Below the pieces are notes generated by a model, which was not told the DNA's origin, ran no database searches, and was given only the letters and a program-made list of their open reading frames with translations. A DNA stretch of 64,000 bases from an uncultured Lachnospiraceae bacterium (GTDB taxonomy: Bacteria > Bacillota > Clostridia > Lachnospirales > Lachnospiraceae). The translations under genes were made by a program, and so were the position numbers. This document shows positions 42,652 to 52,098 of the stretch, in pieces. The DNA is taken from assembly GCA_910586615.1 (NCBI GenBank), contig CAJUJP010000012.1, positions 1 through 64,000 of the forward strand. Reading direction: 5' to 3'. Numbering within the stretch: the first letter of the stretch is position 1; each line of letters begins with the position of its first letter.

Positions 42652-44661
42652 ATGCAAAACAGAGGAAACGGACAGGTAAGTCCTGAGCGGATGACAGAGG
42701 AAGAGGCTCTTCGCTTTTACCGGGCGGCCTATGACAGAGAGCGGGAAAAGGCACGTGTGCTGGCCGGAAAGCTGGCCGCTGAACAGGGAAAAAATGCAGA
42801 GCTGGAAGGCAGACTGAACCGTATCAAGGGCAGTGTGTTCTGGCGGCTGTCGAAACCTCTGCGGTCTTTTGTGCATTGGGTGCGGCGGACCAAGGAGCGG
42901 CTGGGCTATTACGGCAGCATAAAAGGGGTTCTGCGCAAATTAAATGCAAAAAAGATCGAGCGCACGGCACGGGCACAGCATGGAACGAAAAGCTTTCCGG
43001 ATGGGGAGGAGGCAAAGCGGCAGAGGGAAGTGCGGTTTCCGCGGAAGATCAAGTTCAGTATTCTGGTGCCCCTTTACAATACACCGGAAAAATTTCTGCG
43101 TCAGGCCATTGATTCCGTGCGGGCACAGACCTACGGGCGCTGGGAGTTATGCCTGGCGGACGGTTCCGACGAGGATCATGATGAAGTGGGACAGATCTGT
43201 AAAGAATATGCGGCGTCAGATTCCCGTATTCTTTACCGGAAGCTGGCGAAAAATGAAGGGATTTCCGGAAATACCAACGCCTGTCTGGGCATGGCTTCGG
43301 GGGATTATATCGCACTTTTCGATCATGATGACGTGCTCCATCCCGGCGTGCTTTTTGAGTATATGAAGGCCATCTGCGAGCAGAATGCGGATTATATTTA
43401 CTGCGACGAGGCCACTTTTAAGGGAAATAAGACCATTGACGATATGATTACCTTGCATTTTAAGCCGGATTTTGCGCCGGACAATCTGCGGGCAAACAAT
43501 TATATCTGCCATTTCAGCGCTTTTGACAGAAATCTGCTGGAAGGAATGCAGCTGTTCCGTTCGGAGTTTGACGGCAGCCAGGATCACGATATGATCCTGC
43601 GGCTGACCAGCCGGGCAAAACACGTGGTGCATGTGCCGAAACTGCTTTATTACTGGCGTTCCCATGCGGGAAGCGTGGCGGCGGACATCAGTGCCAAGAG
43701 CTATGCCATCGACGCGGCGAAGGGAGCGGTGGCGGCTCATCTGAAGCAGCAAGGTTTTGAAAACTTTGAGATTTTGTCAACCAAGGCATTTGAGACAATT
43801 TTTCAGATCAAATATGAGATCAAAGGCAATCCGCTGGTGAGCATCGTGATCCCCAACAAAGACCATGTGGAGGATCTGACCCGCTGTATCACTTCCATTC
43901 TTGAAAACAGTACTTATGAAAATTACGAGATCATTGTGGTGGAGAACAACAGCACATCCGAGGAGATCTTTGCTTATTATAAGAAGATACAGCAGAATCC
44001 GTCGGTGAAGGTCATTACCTACGAAGGGGAATTCAATTATTCCAGAATCAATAATCTGGGCGTTTCGGAGGCAAGGGGAGAGTATATTCTGCTTCTCAAT
44101 AATGATACGCAGGTCATCACCCTTGACTGGATCGAGGAACTGCTTATGTATGCCCAGAGACCGGACGTGGGTGCGGTGGGGGCCAAACTTTATTATGAAG
44201 ACAGAACGATTCAACATGCCGGTGTGGTGCTTGCACTGGGGCAGCACAGAACGGCGGGGCACAGCCATTATCGTGTAAGCTGTAACAATCTGGGCTATAT
44301 GGGCAGGCTTTGCTATGCCCAGAACGTGATGGCGGTGACGGGAGCCTGTCTGATGATGAGCCGGAAGCTGTTTCAGGAACTGGGCGGGCTGGATGAATCT
44401 TTTGCTGTGTCCCTGAATGATGTGGATCTGTGCATCCGCGCATGGAAGGCCGGAAGAGTCAATGTTTTTACGCCTTTTGCGGAGCTTTATCATTATGAAT
44501 CCGTGTCAAGAGGGCTGGATGACCAGGGAGAAAAGGCGCAGCGGTACAACAGGGAATCCGAAGCCTTCCGTACAAAGTGGAAGGAACTTCTGGAAAAAGG
44601 AGATCCCTATTATAATCCAAATTTCTCATTGGACCGCAGCGATTTTGCGTTGAAAATCTGA
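42652..44661 (+). CDS. Tandem GT2 glycosyltransferase, both domains complete
   Basis: A 669-residue protein. The N-terminal module FYRAAYDRERE, VLAGKLA, SVFWRLSKPLR parallels that of the preceding GT. GT-A domain 1 (about 140-370) has ILVPLYNTPEKFL, ADGSDED and FDHDD; domain 2 (about 395-640) has IVIPNKDHVEDL, VVENNST, NNDTQV and GAVGAKLYYE, then SLNDVDLCIRAW. Both metal-binding acidic motifs are intact, so two sugars may be added in turn, as in two-domain rhamnosyl- or galactosyltransferases. The frame opens at a GTG (42640); the ATG at 42652 with GGAGGCAAAT is preferred. Confidence 0.9.
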   Translation: MQNRGNGQVSPERMTEEEALRFYRAAYDREREKARVLAGKLAAEQGKNAELEGRLNRIKGSVFWRLSKPLRSFVHWVRRTKERLGYYGSIKGVLRKLNAKKIERTARAQHGTKSFPDGEEAKRQREVRFPRKIKFSILVPLYNTPEKFLRQAIDSVRAQTYGRWELCLADGSDEDHDEVGQICKEYAASDSRILYRKLAKNEGISGNTNACLGMASGDYIALFDHDDVLHPGVLFEYMKAICEQNADYIYCDEATFKGNKTIDDMITLHFKPDFAPDNLRANNYICHFSAFDRNLLEGMQLFRSEFDGSQDHDMILRLTSRAKHVVHVPKLLYYWRSHAGSVAADISAKSYAIDAAKGAVAAHLKQQGFENFEILSTKAFETIFQIKYEIKGNPLVSIVIPNKDHVEDLTRCITSILENSTYENYEIIVVENNSTSEEIFAYYKKIQQNPSVKVITYEGEFNYSRINNLGVSEARGEYILLLNNDTQVITLDWIEELLMYAQRPDVGAVGAKLYYEDRTIQHAGVVLALGQHRTAGHSHYRVSCNNLGYMGRLCYAQNVMAVTGACLMMSRKLFQELGGLDESFAVSLNDVDLCIRAWKAGRVNVFTPFAELYHYESVSRGLDDQGEKAQRYNRESEAFRTKWKELLEKGDPYYNPNFSLDRSDFALKI

Positions 44662-44734
44662 TCACAGACAAAGTGGTGCTAAACCGTTTTTATTACAGCA
44701 TAAGTATGGATAAAAGGAATGGGGAACTGCCTCT

Positions 44735-45469
44735 ATGGGAAAAATCATAAAAAAAGCCATCGCTATATTTTTGCTGCTGGTGCTTGGGACATCTACGGCC
44801 TTTTTAACGTATCTGCATTTTTTTGCATCGGAGGACGGTGATCTTTCCGGGCAGTGGACAGCAGAACTGGATATGACGGAGCGGGCGGCGGTCACGGCTC
44901 TTAGCTGGTTGCAGGACATAGAAGGCGTGACGGTGTCTTTGGATGATATGGAGTCTTATATGCAAGGATTGACTATACAAGTCGATTTGGAAATGGAACA
45001 AACGGAACGTTCGGCGGGAACTTTTCAGTGCAGTATAACGCCGGACAGCTATGAAACCTGTAATCAGGCGGCCTATGAGGCATTTGCAGGAGCTTTTCGG
45101 GAATTGCTGGGAGAGAGACTTCATATGGCGGGGTACGAGGGCGGTACCGGTCAGGAGGCTGTGGAGGCCCTTGTGACCGAGAACTTCGGGATGGCCACAG
45201 TTTCCTATCTGATGACCTGTGGTCCTGCGCTGCTGCCCTCCATGGAAGAACTGCAAGCGGAATATGAGGGTGAAGGCGATTATGAGATTATCGATGATAT
45301 GCTGATCAGGAGATTTGGAGAGGGCGGTGCGGTGGTCGCAACGGAGGAGCGTTATATCCGGAAAGGCGGACAGTTGATTCTGTCAGGAACAGATGATTCT
45401 GCGGGTTCCGGTTCTTTTTTCGGACAGTATCCCGTTTTGTATATTTTGAAAACAGCCACGGAGGAATGA
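44735..45469 (+). CDS. Small membrane-anchored extracytoplasmic protein, function unknown
   Basis: A 244-residue protein that I do not recognise. A basic start and a hydrophobic helix (about residues 6-28) point to a signal anchor. The rest is acidic, rich in Glu/Thr/Ala, with no cysteine lipobox at the helix end. Two cysteines (in FQCS and ETCN) and one in MTCG are present. The segment EALVTENFGMATVSYLMTCGPALLP is the most hydrophobic inside. It lies between glycosyltransferase genes and a DacA-type gene and may be an accessory wall protein. No ribosome binding site stands out. Confidence 0.5.
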   Translation: MGKIIKKAIAIFLLLVLGTSTAFLTYLHFFASEDGDLSGQWTAELDMTERAAVTALSWLQDIEGVTVSLDDMESYMQGLTIQVDLEMEQTERSAGTFQCSITPDSYETCNQAAYEAFAGAFRELLGERLHMAGYEGGTGQEAVEALVTENFGMATVSYLMTCGPALLPSMEELQAEYEGEGDYEIIDDMLIRRFGEGGAVVATEERYIRKGGQLILSGTDDSAGSGSFFGQYPVLYILKTATEE

Positions 45470-45556
45470 TGGATTCGGAAAACTTCCCCGATGTGGCGAT
45501 TTGGTTGAAAAAACCATGCGTGTAAGATTGGTTTGCTGTCCGAACAGGTTCATACG

Positions 45557-45735
45557 CAAATTTGTGCCGGAGCATCACAAATTTGTTCGATGTAAGACGC
45601 AGATTTGAAATTTGCGACTTTGTATTAGCAAAGTCACACTCCTTGTCGCATAAATGCTCCGGAATGGAGATAGATTGAAAAATCAAAGATTTTTCAACTT
45701 TCTATTTAAGCAGTATCGCAAGCAGGCTTGCGATA
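45557..45735. repeat. Series of perfect hairpins upstream of the DacA gene
   Basis: Four perfect inverted repeats lie close together: CAAATTTGTG/CACAAATTTG (45557-45585), GACTTTG/CAAAGTC (45616-45635), TGAAAAATC/GATTTTTCA (45676-45696) and TATCGCAAGC/GCTTGCGATA (45714-45735). They fill most of the gap 45470-45779. No convincing plus-strand ORF is present. The dense stems suggest a structured leader or a family of mobile palindromes. Confidence 0.7.
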
Positions 45736-45779
45736 TGCATGAGGATTAGCGTGAAAAATAAGCTTGAATGGAGATTAAA

Positions 45780-47261
45780 ATGAAGACTAAGAGGAAAACT
45801 GAGAAAAAGGCCGTCATACGGAAGATCACTTCCGTTATAGTAACCGTGGCGCTTGCAGTTTCTCTTCTGCCGGCCAGAGCATTTGCGGCTTACGAGATTT
45901 GTGGAACCTGTCAGGTGCAGGCGGATGACGGTCCGGTGTATACCGTGAAATCACTGGATTACGGCTACGTCAACAATACTTATTTTTCGCTGCGGGACAC
46001 GGCTATGGTTCTCAAGGATACGGATAAAGCTTTTTCATTGGGAGTCACGAGTAATTCGGTTTCCCTGACAACAGGAAATGCCTATATTCCGTCAGGAACG
46101 GAAAATGAACCCTGGGAAAGCGAAGAGAATCCGGATCTTTCCTTGCGGCGGTATGAATTTGCGGTCAATGAAGAGAAAGTGTCCTACTATACCATGATCA
46201 TGAAGATGCCTTCCGGTGACTATGACTGCTTTATGATGATTACGGATCTTGCCATGCTTCTGGATGTGGATCTTGCCGTTTCCGATACTGGTTCACTGCT
46301 GATCCGTACACAGGAGCCCTTCTGCGCTTCTCCGGAGGAATTGGAAGAAGCCGGCTATTTTTACGGAGTGAACAGTGTGCTGGCGGGAGATGCCACCACC
46401 GGGGAGATCTATTACCGGTATCAGTCGGATGATGTCTATCCCATTGCCAGTACGTCGAAGCTGATGACCTGCCTTCTGACTATGGATGCCATTGCGGCGG
46501 GGCAGATCGGCCTTGAGGAATCCGTTATCATATCGGAGGCGGCCGAGCGGCTGGCAGATTCAAGCGACGGGGTGATTCCGCTGAAAGCCGGAGAGGAGAT
46601 CACTGTGCAGGATCTTCTGCTGGGGCTTCTTCTGCCTTCCAGCAATGAATGTGCCCTTTGCCTGGCTGAGGCAATTGCCGGTTCGGAGGAGGCCTTTGTG
46701 GAGATGATGAACCGGAAAGCACAGGAACTGGGGCTTTCACGGGCTGTCTTTTTTAACAGCAACGGACTGCCTGTTTACACAGAAGATTCCATGCCTGCAA
46801 AACGGCAGAACCGCATGAGTGCGGAGGATATGTTCCGGCTGGCGTCATACCTTCTGAAAGTATACCCGCAGATCACGGACATCACGTCTCAGAAAGAGGC
46901 AAAACTGCAGTACCTCGATTTTGAAGCCCGCAACAGCAATCCCCTGCTTCATAATATGTCCGGCATCACCGGTCTGAAAACCGGAACCACCAACAAGGCC
47001 GGCGCCTGTCTGGTCACGTCCCTGTCCGCGGACGACGGAACCATGGAACATGACCTGATTGTGGTCGTGCTGGGAACGGAGGATTCCATGGAACGGGGGA
47101 GGGTATCGGAATTGCTGGCCAGATATGCGCTGCAGGCTTTTTCTGAAGGCGGTGGGGCATCTGCAGCCGCGGATGCGGAAGGGACTGTCAGGGATTTGCC
47201 GGTACACGCCGAGGCGGCAGTGGAACTGGTCATACGCGGTGCTTTGCGGAAAGGCGAGTGA
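45780..47261 (+). CDS. D-alanyl-D-alanine carboxypeptidase (DacA/PBP5 type) with N-terminal accessory domain
   Basis: A 493-residue exported protein. A signal peptide (VTVALAVSLLPARAFA) ends near residue 38. An accessory domain (about 40-185; YFSLRDTAMVLKDT resembles copper-amine-oxidase-N-like folds) precedes the penicillin-binding peptidase with STSK (S224, K227), SSN (287-289) and KTG (400-402). It should trim terminal D-alanine from wall stem peptides. The ATG at 45780 has TGGAGATTAAA upstream; the ATG at 45768 contains that site and is less likely. There is no clear C-terminal amphipathic anchor. Confidence 0.92.
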   Translation: MKTKRKTEKKAVIRKITSVIVTVALAVSLLPARAFAAYEICGTCQVQADDGPVYTVKSLDYGYVNNTYFSLRDTAMVLKDTDKAFSLGVTSNSVSLTTGNAYIPSGTENEPWESEENPDLSLRRYEFAVNEEKVSYYTMIMKMPSGDYDCFMMITDLAMLLDVDLAVSDTGSLLIRTQEPFCASPEELEEAGYFYGVNSVLAGDATTGEIYYRYQSDDVYPIASTSKLMTCLLTMDAIAAGQIGLEESVIISEAAERLADSSDGVIPLKAGEEITVQDLLLGLLLPSSNECALCLAEAIAGSEEAFVEMMNRKAQELGLSRAVFFNSNGLPVYTEDSMPAKRQNRMSAEDMFRLASYLLKVYPQITDITSQKEAKLQYLDFEARNSNPLLHNMSGITGLKTGTTNKAGACLVTSLSADDGTMEHDLIVVVLGTEDSMERGRVSELLARYALQAFSEGGGASAAADAEGTVRDLPVHAEAAVELVIRGALRKGE

Positions 47262-47323
47262 GTGAGGCGCGGCCGAACATTGCTCATGTTTTTTACTTGA
47301 CCGGCTTTATTTTCCAAAAAATG

Positions 47324-47353
47324 TTTACGCACCGTTTCCTCTTGTGATAAAAT
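47324..47353 (+). promoter_or_regulatory. Possible promoter for the phosphosugar mutase gene
   Basis: TTTACG (47324-47329), 18-bp spacer, TAAAAT (47348-47353). Confidence 0.45.
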
Positions 47354-47395
47354 GAAAACAATTGATTAACTTTTAACGGAACAAGTTCAGACAGA

Positions 47396-47418
47396 GTTTG
47401 TGCCGAAGCGGCACAAAC
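47396..47418. repeat. Perfect hairpin in the phosphosugar mutase leader
   Basis: GTTTGTGCCG and CGGCACAAAC pair perfectly around a three-base AAG loop. The GCCGAAGCGGC centre resembles the GCGAAGC centres of the repeats at 1-60 and 2361-2611, although the stem sequence differs. Confidence 0.7.
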
Positions 47419-47547
47419 GCCCTGATCGCGGAGCAGGATGGGAGTATTCCTTTGGAAAATCCCCTGAATTCTGTCCGCATCCTCAGCGCAAAGCGCTTCG
47501 AAATGAAGTAGGAAAGTATAAAAATATCATATAATGGAGGTAAAAAG

Positions 47548-49269
47548 ATGGGCTACAAAGAACAATTTGACTTTTGGGTTGGAGACTCTTATTTTGACGA
47601 TGCTACCAAGCAGGAGCTTCTGGCGATCAAGGACAATGAGAAAGAGATCGAGGATCGTTTTTATAAGGATCTTGCGTTCGGGACAGGCGGTCTGCGCGGT
47701 GTGATCGGTGCAGGTACGAACCGTATGAACATCTATACCGTGCGGAAGGCAACCCAGGGACTTGCCAATTACATAAAGAAACAGGGCGGGGAGAGCAAAG
47801 GCGTGGCAATCGCATATGACTCCAGAAGAATGTCCCCGGAATTTGCAGATGAGGCGGCTTTATGTCTGGCGGCTAACGGCATCAAGGCATATGTGTTTGA
47901 CGCTTTGAGACCTACACCAGAGTTATCTTTTGCACTCAGGGAACTGGGATGTATTTCCGGTATCGTGATTACTGCAAGCCACAATCCGCCGGAATATAAC
48001 GGTTACAAATGCTACTGGGAGGACGGTGCCCAGGTTACGGCGCCCAAGGATCAGGAGATTATCACGGAGGTGAATCATGTGACGGATTACCATACCGTGA
48101 AGACCATGGATAAGGAGGAGGCAAAGAAAGCCGGACTCTATGTGGTAATCGGCAAAGAGATCGATGACAAATATATGGAAGAACTGAAGAAACAGATCAT
48201 TCATCCGGATGTGATCAAGGATATGGCAGAGGATATGAAGATCGTTTATTCTCCTTTTAATGGAACGGGTAATGTGCCGGTCAGAAGAATCCTTTCCGAA
48301 CTTGGCTTCAAGAACGTATATGTAGTTCCCGAACAGGAGATGCCGGATCCGGATTTTACCACATTGGATTATCCTAACCCGGAAGATCCCAAGGCATTTA
48401 CACTGGCGCTTAAACTGGCAAAAGAGAAAAATGCGGATATCGTGCTGGCTACCGACCCCGATGCAGACAGGCTGGGTATCTATGCACTGGATACCAAATC
48501 CGGTGAGTATGTGCCTTTTACGGGCAATATGTCCGGTATGCTGATCGCGGAGTACATTCTGAGAGAGAGAACAGCTACAGATACTATGCCTGTGAATCCG
48601 GCCCTTGTTACGACCATCGTTACGACCAATATGGCGCGTGCCATCGCGGAGGATTATAAAGTTAGATTTATTGAAGTGCTGACGGGCTTCAAGTTCATCG
48701 GCGAACAGATCAAACTTTTTGAGCAGACAGGCTCCAACAATTATGTATTCGGTCTGGAAGAGAGTTATGGCTGTCTTGCAGGAACTCACGCAAGAGACAA
48801 GGATGCCATCGTTGCAGTTATGTGCCTGTGCGAAATGGCGGCATGGTGCAAGAAGAACGGCAAGACCGTATGGGATCAGATGATCACACTGTATGAGAAA
48901 TACGGTTACTTTAAGGAGAGCCAGTATTCTATTACGATGAAGGGAATCGACGGCGCGAAAGAGATCGAAGATCTGATGAACAAGCTCAGAAGCAATCCGC
49001 CGAAGAATTTCGGGGATCTGAAGGTAAAAGAGTTCAGAGATTATACAACAGGCAAAACGCTGAATCTGGAAACGGGAGAAGCAGGAGAAACCGGACTTCC
49101 GCAGTCTAACGTACTCTACTTCGATCTGACCAATGATTCCTGGTGCTGTGCACGGCCTTCCGGCACGGAGCCGAAGATCAAGTTCTATATGGGCGTGAAG
49201 GGCACAAGCCTGGAAGATGCCGAGAACAAACTGAATCAGCTGACGGAAGATCTGAAGGCATATCTGTAA
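47548..49269 (+). CDS. Phospho-sugar mutase (phosphoglucomutase/phosphomannomutase)
   Basis: A 573-residue alpha-D-phosphohexomutase of the Firmicute PgcA-like length. It has the phosphoserine loop TASHNP, the metal-binding DPDADRLG, the sugar-specificity loop GLEESYG and the phosphate-binding RPSGTEPKIKFY. It interconverts hexose-6- and hexose-1-phosphates and would feed glucose-1-phosphate to RmlA. TGGAGGTAAAAAG gives a strong start. A hairpin terminator-like structure follows. It probably belongs to its own transcription unit. Confidence 0.93.
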   Translation: MGYKEQFDFWVGDSYFDDATKQELLAIKDNEKEIEDRFYKDLAFGTGGLRGVIGAGTNRMNIYTVRKATQGLANYIKKQGGESKGVAIAYDSRRMSPEFADEAALCLAANGIKAYVFDALRPTPELSFALRELGCISGIVITASHNPPEYNGYKCYWEDGAQVTAPKDQEIITEVNHVTDYHTVKTMDKEEAKKAGLYVVIGKEIDDKYMEELKKQIIHPDVIKDMAEDMKIVYSPFNGTGNVPVRRILSELGFKNVYVVPEQEMPDPDFTTLDYPNPEDPKAFTLALKLAKEKNADIVLATDPDADRLGIYALDTKSGEYVPFTGNMSGMLIAEYILRERTATDTMPVNPALVTTIVTTNMARAIAEDYKVRFIEVLTGFKFIGEQIKLFEQTGSNNYVFGLEESYGCLAGTHARDKDAIVAVMCLCEMAAWCKKNGKTVWDQMITLYEKYGYFKESQYSITMKGIDGAKEIEDLMNKLRSNPPKNFGDLKVKEFRDYTTGKTLNLETGEAGETGLPQSNVLYFDLTNDSWCCARPSGTEPKIKFYMGVKGTSLEDAENKLNQLTEDLKAYL

Positions 49270-49279
49270 AACATAACAT

Positions 49280-49308
49280 TCATCGCCCTGTTTCATACAG
49301 GGCGATGA
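49280..49308 (+). terminator. Terminator-like hairpin after the phosphosugar mutase gene
   Basis: TCATCGCCCTG and CAGGGCGATGA pair perfectly over 11 bp with a seven-base loop. There is only a weak T-rich tail, so readthrough into the 49350 GT gene is possible. Confidence 0.65.
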
Positions 49309-49349
49309 TCATTTCAGGGGGACAGGCTGAGCAGGAACGGGGGAGTTCT

Positions 49350-50828
49350 ATGGGAAATAAGATCTTCAAGACAGCAAATTTGAGAAAAACAGTCAATTAC
49401 CTTAAGAAAAACGGTCTCCGGCACACCTGGTACGCGGCGAAAGAGCGGATCGGGGAGGAAAAGAAATCATTCTATGTATACCGGGAACCGTCCGGGGAGG
49501 AACTGGCGGCACAACAGGCTGAGACAATGGATTACAGTGAACTGTTCAGCATCATAGTGCCTGCCTATGAGACGAAAGAAACCTTTCTCCGGGAACTGAT
49601 CGATTCCGTGCGCAGGCAGAGCTATCAAAACTGGGAACTGATCATTGCAGACGCGGGCAGCAGTGACGGTGTGGAAAAGGCAGTGGCGCAGATTCTGGAA
49701 GAAACAGAAGAAAGGCGTATCAAATACAGCAGGCTGGCAGAGAATAAAGGAATATCCTGCAATACCAACGAAGGGATTGCGCAGGCATCGGGAGACTATA
49801 TTGCCTTGCTGGATCATGATGACTGGCTTACACCCGATGCACTTTATCATATGGCATCGGCTGTTCATCGGAGCAGACAGCGGGGGATTGCACCTGTATT
49901 GTTATATTCGGACGAAGATAAGTATGATAATAACAAGGGTTATTATTTTGCGCCCAATATTAAAGAAAAATTTAATTTTGATTTAATTTTATCCAATAAT
50001 TACATCTGTCACTTTATGGCTGTCGAGGCTGCAGTGATGAAAAATCTGCTTCTCAGACAGGAATATGACGGGGCACAGGATTATGACCTTGTGCTCAGGG
50101 TTGTTGGAGGACTCTGTGAACAGATGCCGAAAAGTCAGATAGAAACGAGTATCATTCATATTCCCCGTGTCCTGTATCACTGGCGGTGTCATGTTGATTC
50201 TACGGCGGAAAACACTGCCAGCAAAAGCTATGCTTATGAGGCGGGCCGGGCGGCACTGGCGGATTTCTGCAAGGGACAGGGCTGGCCTGTGGAGGTGGAA
50301 CACAGCCTGCATCTGGGTTTTTATGAAATAAATTATCAGCCGGACGTTCTTACGGTTCGTGAGGACGTGGGCATTTTAGGCGGCAGGATTCTGGACAGGC
50401 ATAAGTGCATCTGCGGCGGTGCCATGGATGATACGGGCAGGTGCCTGTATGCCGGACTGCACCGGGAATACAGCGGCGGCAGTACCCATCGTGCGGTGCT
50501 GAAACAGGATGCTGCGGCAGTGGATGTACGCTGTATGCGGATCCGGCCGGAACTGCGGGACGTTTTTGAACAGATCACAGGATTGGATTACAGGGAGAAG
50601 CTTGTCCGCTGCGAAAGGGGCAGTGGATCCGGTAGAAAAGGCAGAGATGGGAACGGCACAGAGTCTGCAGTACCGGAAAATGTCCGGGGCCGGATTCGGA
50701 TCGCGGATGTATCCGGCCTTACCTGTGACGAAGCCGGATACCGGAAGATCAGCATGGAACTTGGACGGGCGGCGGCGGAGATGGGATATCTTGTGCTGTG
50801 GGATCCACAGATGACGATCCGCATATAG
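49350..50828 (+). CDS. GT2 glycosyltransferase with a vestigial second domain
   Basis: A 492-residue protein. A GT-A domain at about 70-310 is complete (IIVPAYETKETFL, ADAGSSDG, LDHDDWL, SDEDKYD). After it, where the homologous tandem enzyme at 42652 has a full second domain, only the later part is recognisable (VGILGGRILD, GLHREYSGG, LRDVFEQITGLDYRE), without the nucleotide-binding strand or metal motif. The C-terminal 90 residues are low in clear features. The frame is open from 49143 inside the mutase gene, but the ATG at 49350 with GGGGGAG is the reasonable start. Confidence 0.82.
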   Translation: MGNKIFKTANLRKTVNYLKKNGLRHTWYAAKERIGEEKKSFYVYREPSGEELAAQQAETMDYSELFSIIVPAYETKETFLRELIDSVRRQSYQNWELIIADAGSSDGVEKAVAQILEETEERRIKYSRLAENKGISCNTNEGIAQASGDYIALLDHDDWLTPDALYHMASAVHRSRQRGIAPVLLYSDEDKYDNNKGYYFAPNIKEKFNFDLILSNNYICHFMAVEAAVMKNLLLRQEYDGAQDYDLVLRVVGGLCEQMPKSQIETSIIHIPRVLYHWRCHVDSTAENTASKSYAYEAGRAALADFCKGQGWPVEVEHSLHLGFYEINYQPDVLTVREDVGILGGRILDRHKCICGGAMDDTGRCLYAGLHREYSGGSTHRAVLKQDAAAVDVRCMRIRPELRDVFEQITGLDYREKLVRCERGSGSGRKGRDGNGTESAVPENVRGRIRIADVSGLTCDEAGYRKISMELGRAAAEMGYLVLWDPQMTIRI

Positions 50829-50960
50829 AGATAAAAGGATATCATGTGAGGCTGCGTACTATTATGTGGCACTGCGCAATATCGTGTGACGCAATACGAA
50901 AGAATCATGCAGTGGAAATGAAGCAGACCGGAAAGTGGAGAGGACGGAGAGAAAGGGCAT

Positions 50961-51929
50961 ATGACGAGACAGATACGTTCGACCATTGTGATTCCTAATT
51001 ATAATGGCATTCAATATATAGAAAACTGCCTGCGTTCTCTGGCGGACGAGCCGGCACAGGTGATCCTGGTAGACAACGGCTCCACAGACGGCAGCAGAGA
51101 GCTTGTGCAGGAGAAGTTTCCACAGGTCAGGCTGATCTGTCTTGACCGGAACTATGGTTTTTGCAAAGCGGTGAATACCGGAATAGATGCAAGTAAAACA
51201 GCGTATGTTATTTTATTAAACAACGATACCGAAGCAGCGCCGGGATTTGTCCGTGCACTGGAAAAGCCGTTGGAAGAAGACAGCAGAGTATTTTCCGGTT
51301 CGGCGCAGATGCGCAGCCTTTACAGGCGGGAACTTCTGGATGACGGCGGCGATTACTACTGTGCGCTGGGATGGGCCTTTGCTCTGGGAAAGGACAGGCC
51401 GGCAGACCGGTATCAGACAGGAAGACAGATTTTTGCGGCCTGCGGCGGCGCGTGCATTTACCGGAAGACGGTACTGGACCGGATCGGCTGTCTGGATGAG
51501 AATCATTTTGCCTATCTGGAAGATATCGACCTTGGATATCGGGCGAGGATCTGTGGTTACTGGAATCTTTACATCCCTGAGGCGGTCATATATCATGCGG
51601 GAAGCGGAGCAAGCGGCTCACGGTACAATAAATTTAAAGTAGATTTAACTTCCAGAAACAGCATTTATCTTGTATACAAAAATATGCCAATATTACAAAT
51701 GTTATTTAACCTTCCGCTTTTGTGTGCCGGTTTTGCTGTCAAGACGCTTTTCTTTGTCAGGAAGGGGCTTGGCAAAGATTATATCAACGGGCTGGTGAAA
51801 GGATTCAGGCTCTGTGCTTCGCCGGAAGGCCGGACGCATAAGGTGTCTTTCCGGAAAGAACATCTTGGAAACTATCTTGTCATCCAGTGGGAACTCTGGC
51901 GCAATATATGGTATCGGATGAGGGGATGA
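50961..51929 (+). CDS. Glycosyltransferase family 2, rhamnosyltransferase-like
   Basis: A 322-residue single-domain GT2. It has IVIPNYNGIQYI, LVDNGSTDGS, NRNYGFCKAVNTG (as NYGFCKAVNTG), LLNNDTE with the metal-binding acidic pair, and GGACIYRKTVLD plus YLEDIDLGYRARICGY, the ED block typical of rhamnosyl- and related transferases. A C-terminal hydrophobic segment (about 245-265) may bind the membrane. AAAGGGCAT precedes the ATG. With dTDP-rhamnose genes nearby, rhamnose is a plausible donor, but this is inference. Confidence 0.9.
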   Translation: MTRQIRSTIVIPNYNGIQYIENCLRSLADEPAQVILVDNGSTDGSRELVQEKFPQVRLICLDRNYGFCKAVNTGIDASKTAYVILLNNDTEAAPGFVRALEKPLEEDSRVFSGSAQMRSLYRRELLDDGGDYYCALGWAFALGKDRPADRYQTGRQIFAACGGACIYRKTVLDRIGCLDENHFAYLEDIDLGYRARICGYWNLYIPEAVIYHAGSGASGSRYNKFKVDLTSRNSIYLVYKNMPILQMLFNLPLLCAGFAVKTLFFVRKGLGKDYINGLVKGFRLCASPEGRTHKVSFRKEHLGNYLVIQWELWRNIWYRMRG

Positions 51930-52098
51930 CACTGCAGGTTGTGTTTTCTTGGAAAGTATTGTATGATAAAAAATAACAGTGAAGCTGAAGAATGAACTGT
52001 TTGCGGTGCGTGAATTTGATATTCTATGGAATACCATGTGCGATTTGCCATGAGAGGGCGGAAAGTACGCCGCAGGCAGTAGATGCAGAGGCTGAGAG

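Noticed and set aside
45306..45686. Minus-strand frame of 126 codons near the hairpin cluster
   Set aside because: It runs through several perfect palindromes and into the opposite strand of the 44735 gene, with no ribosome binding site.
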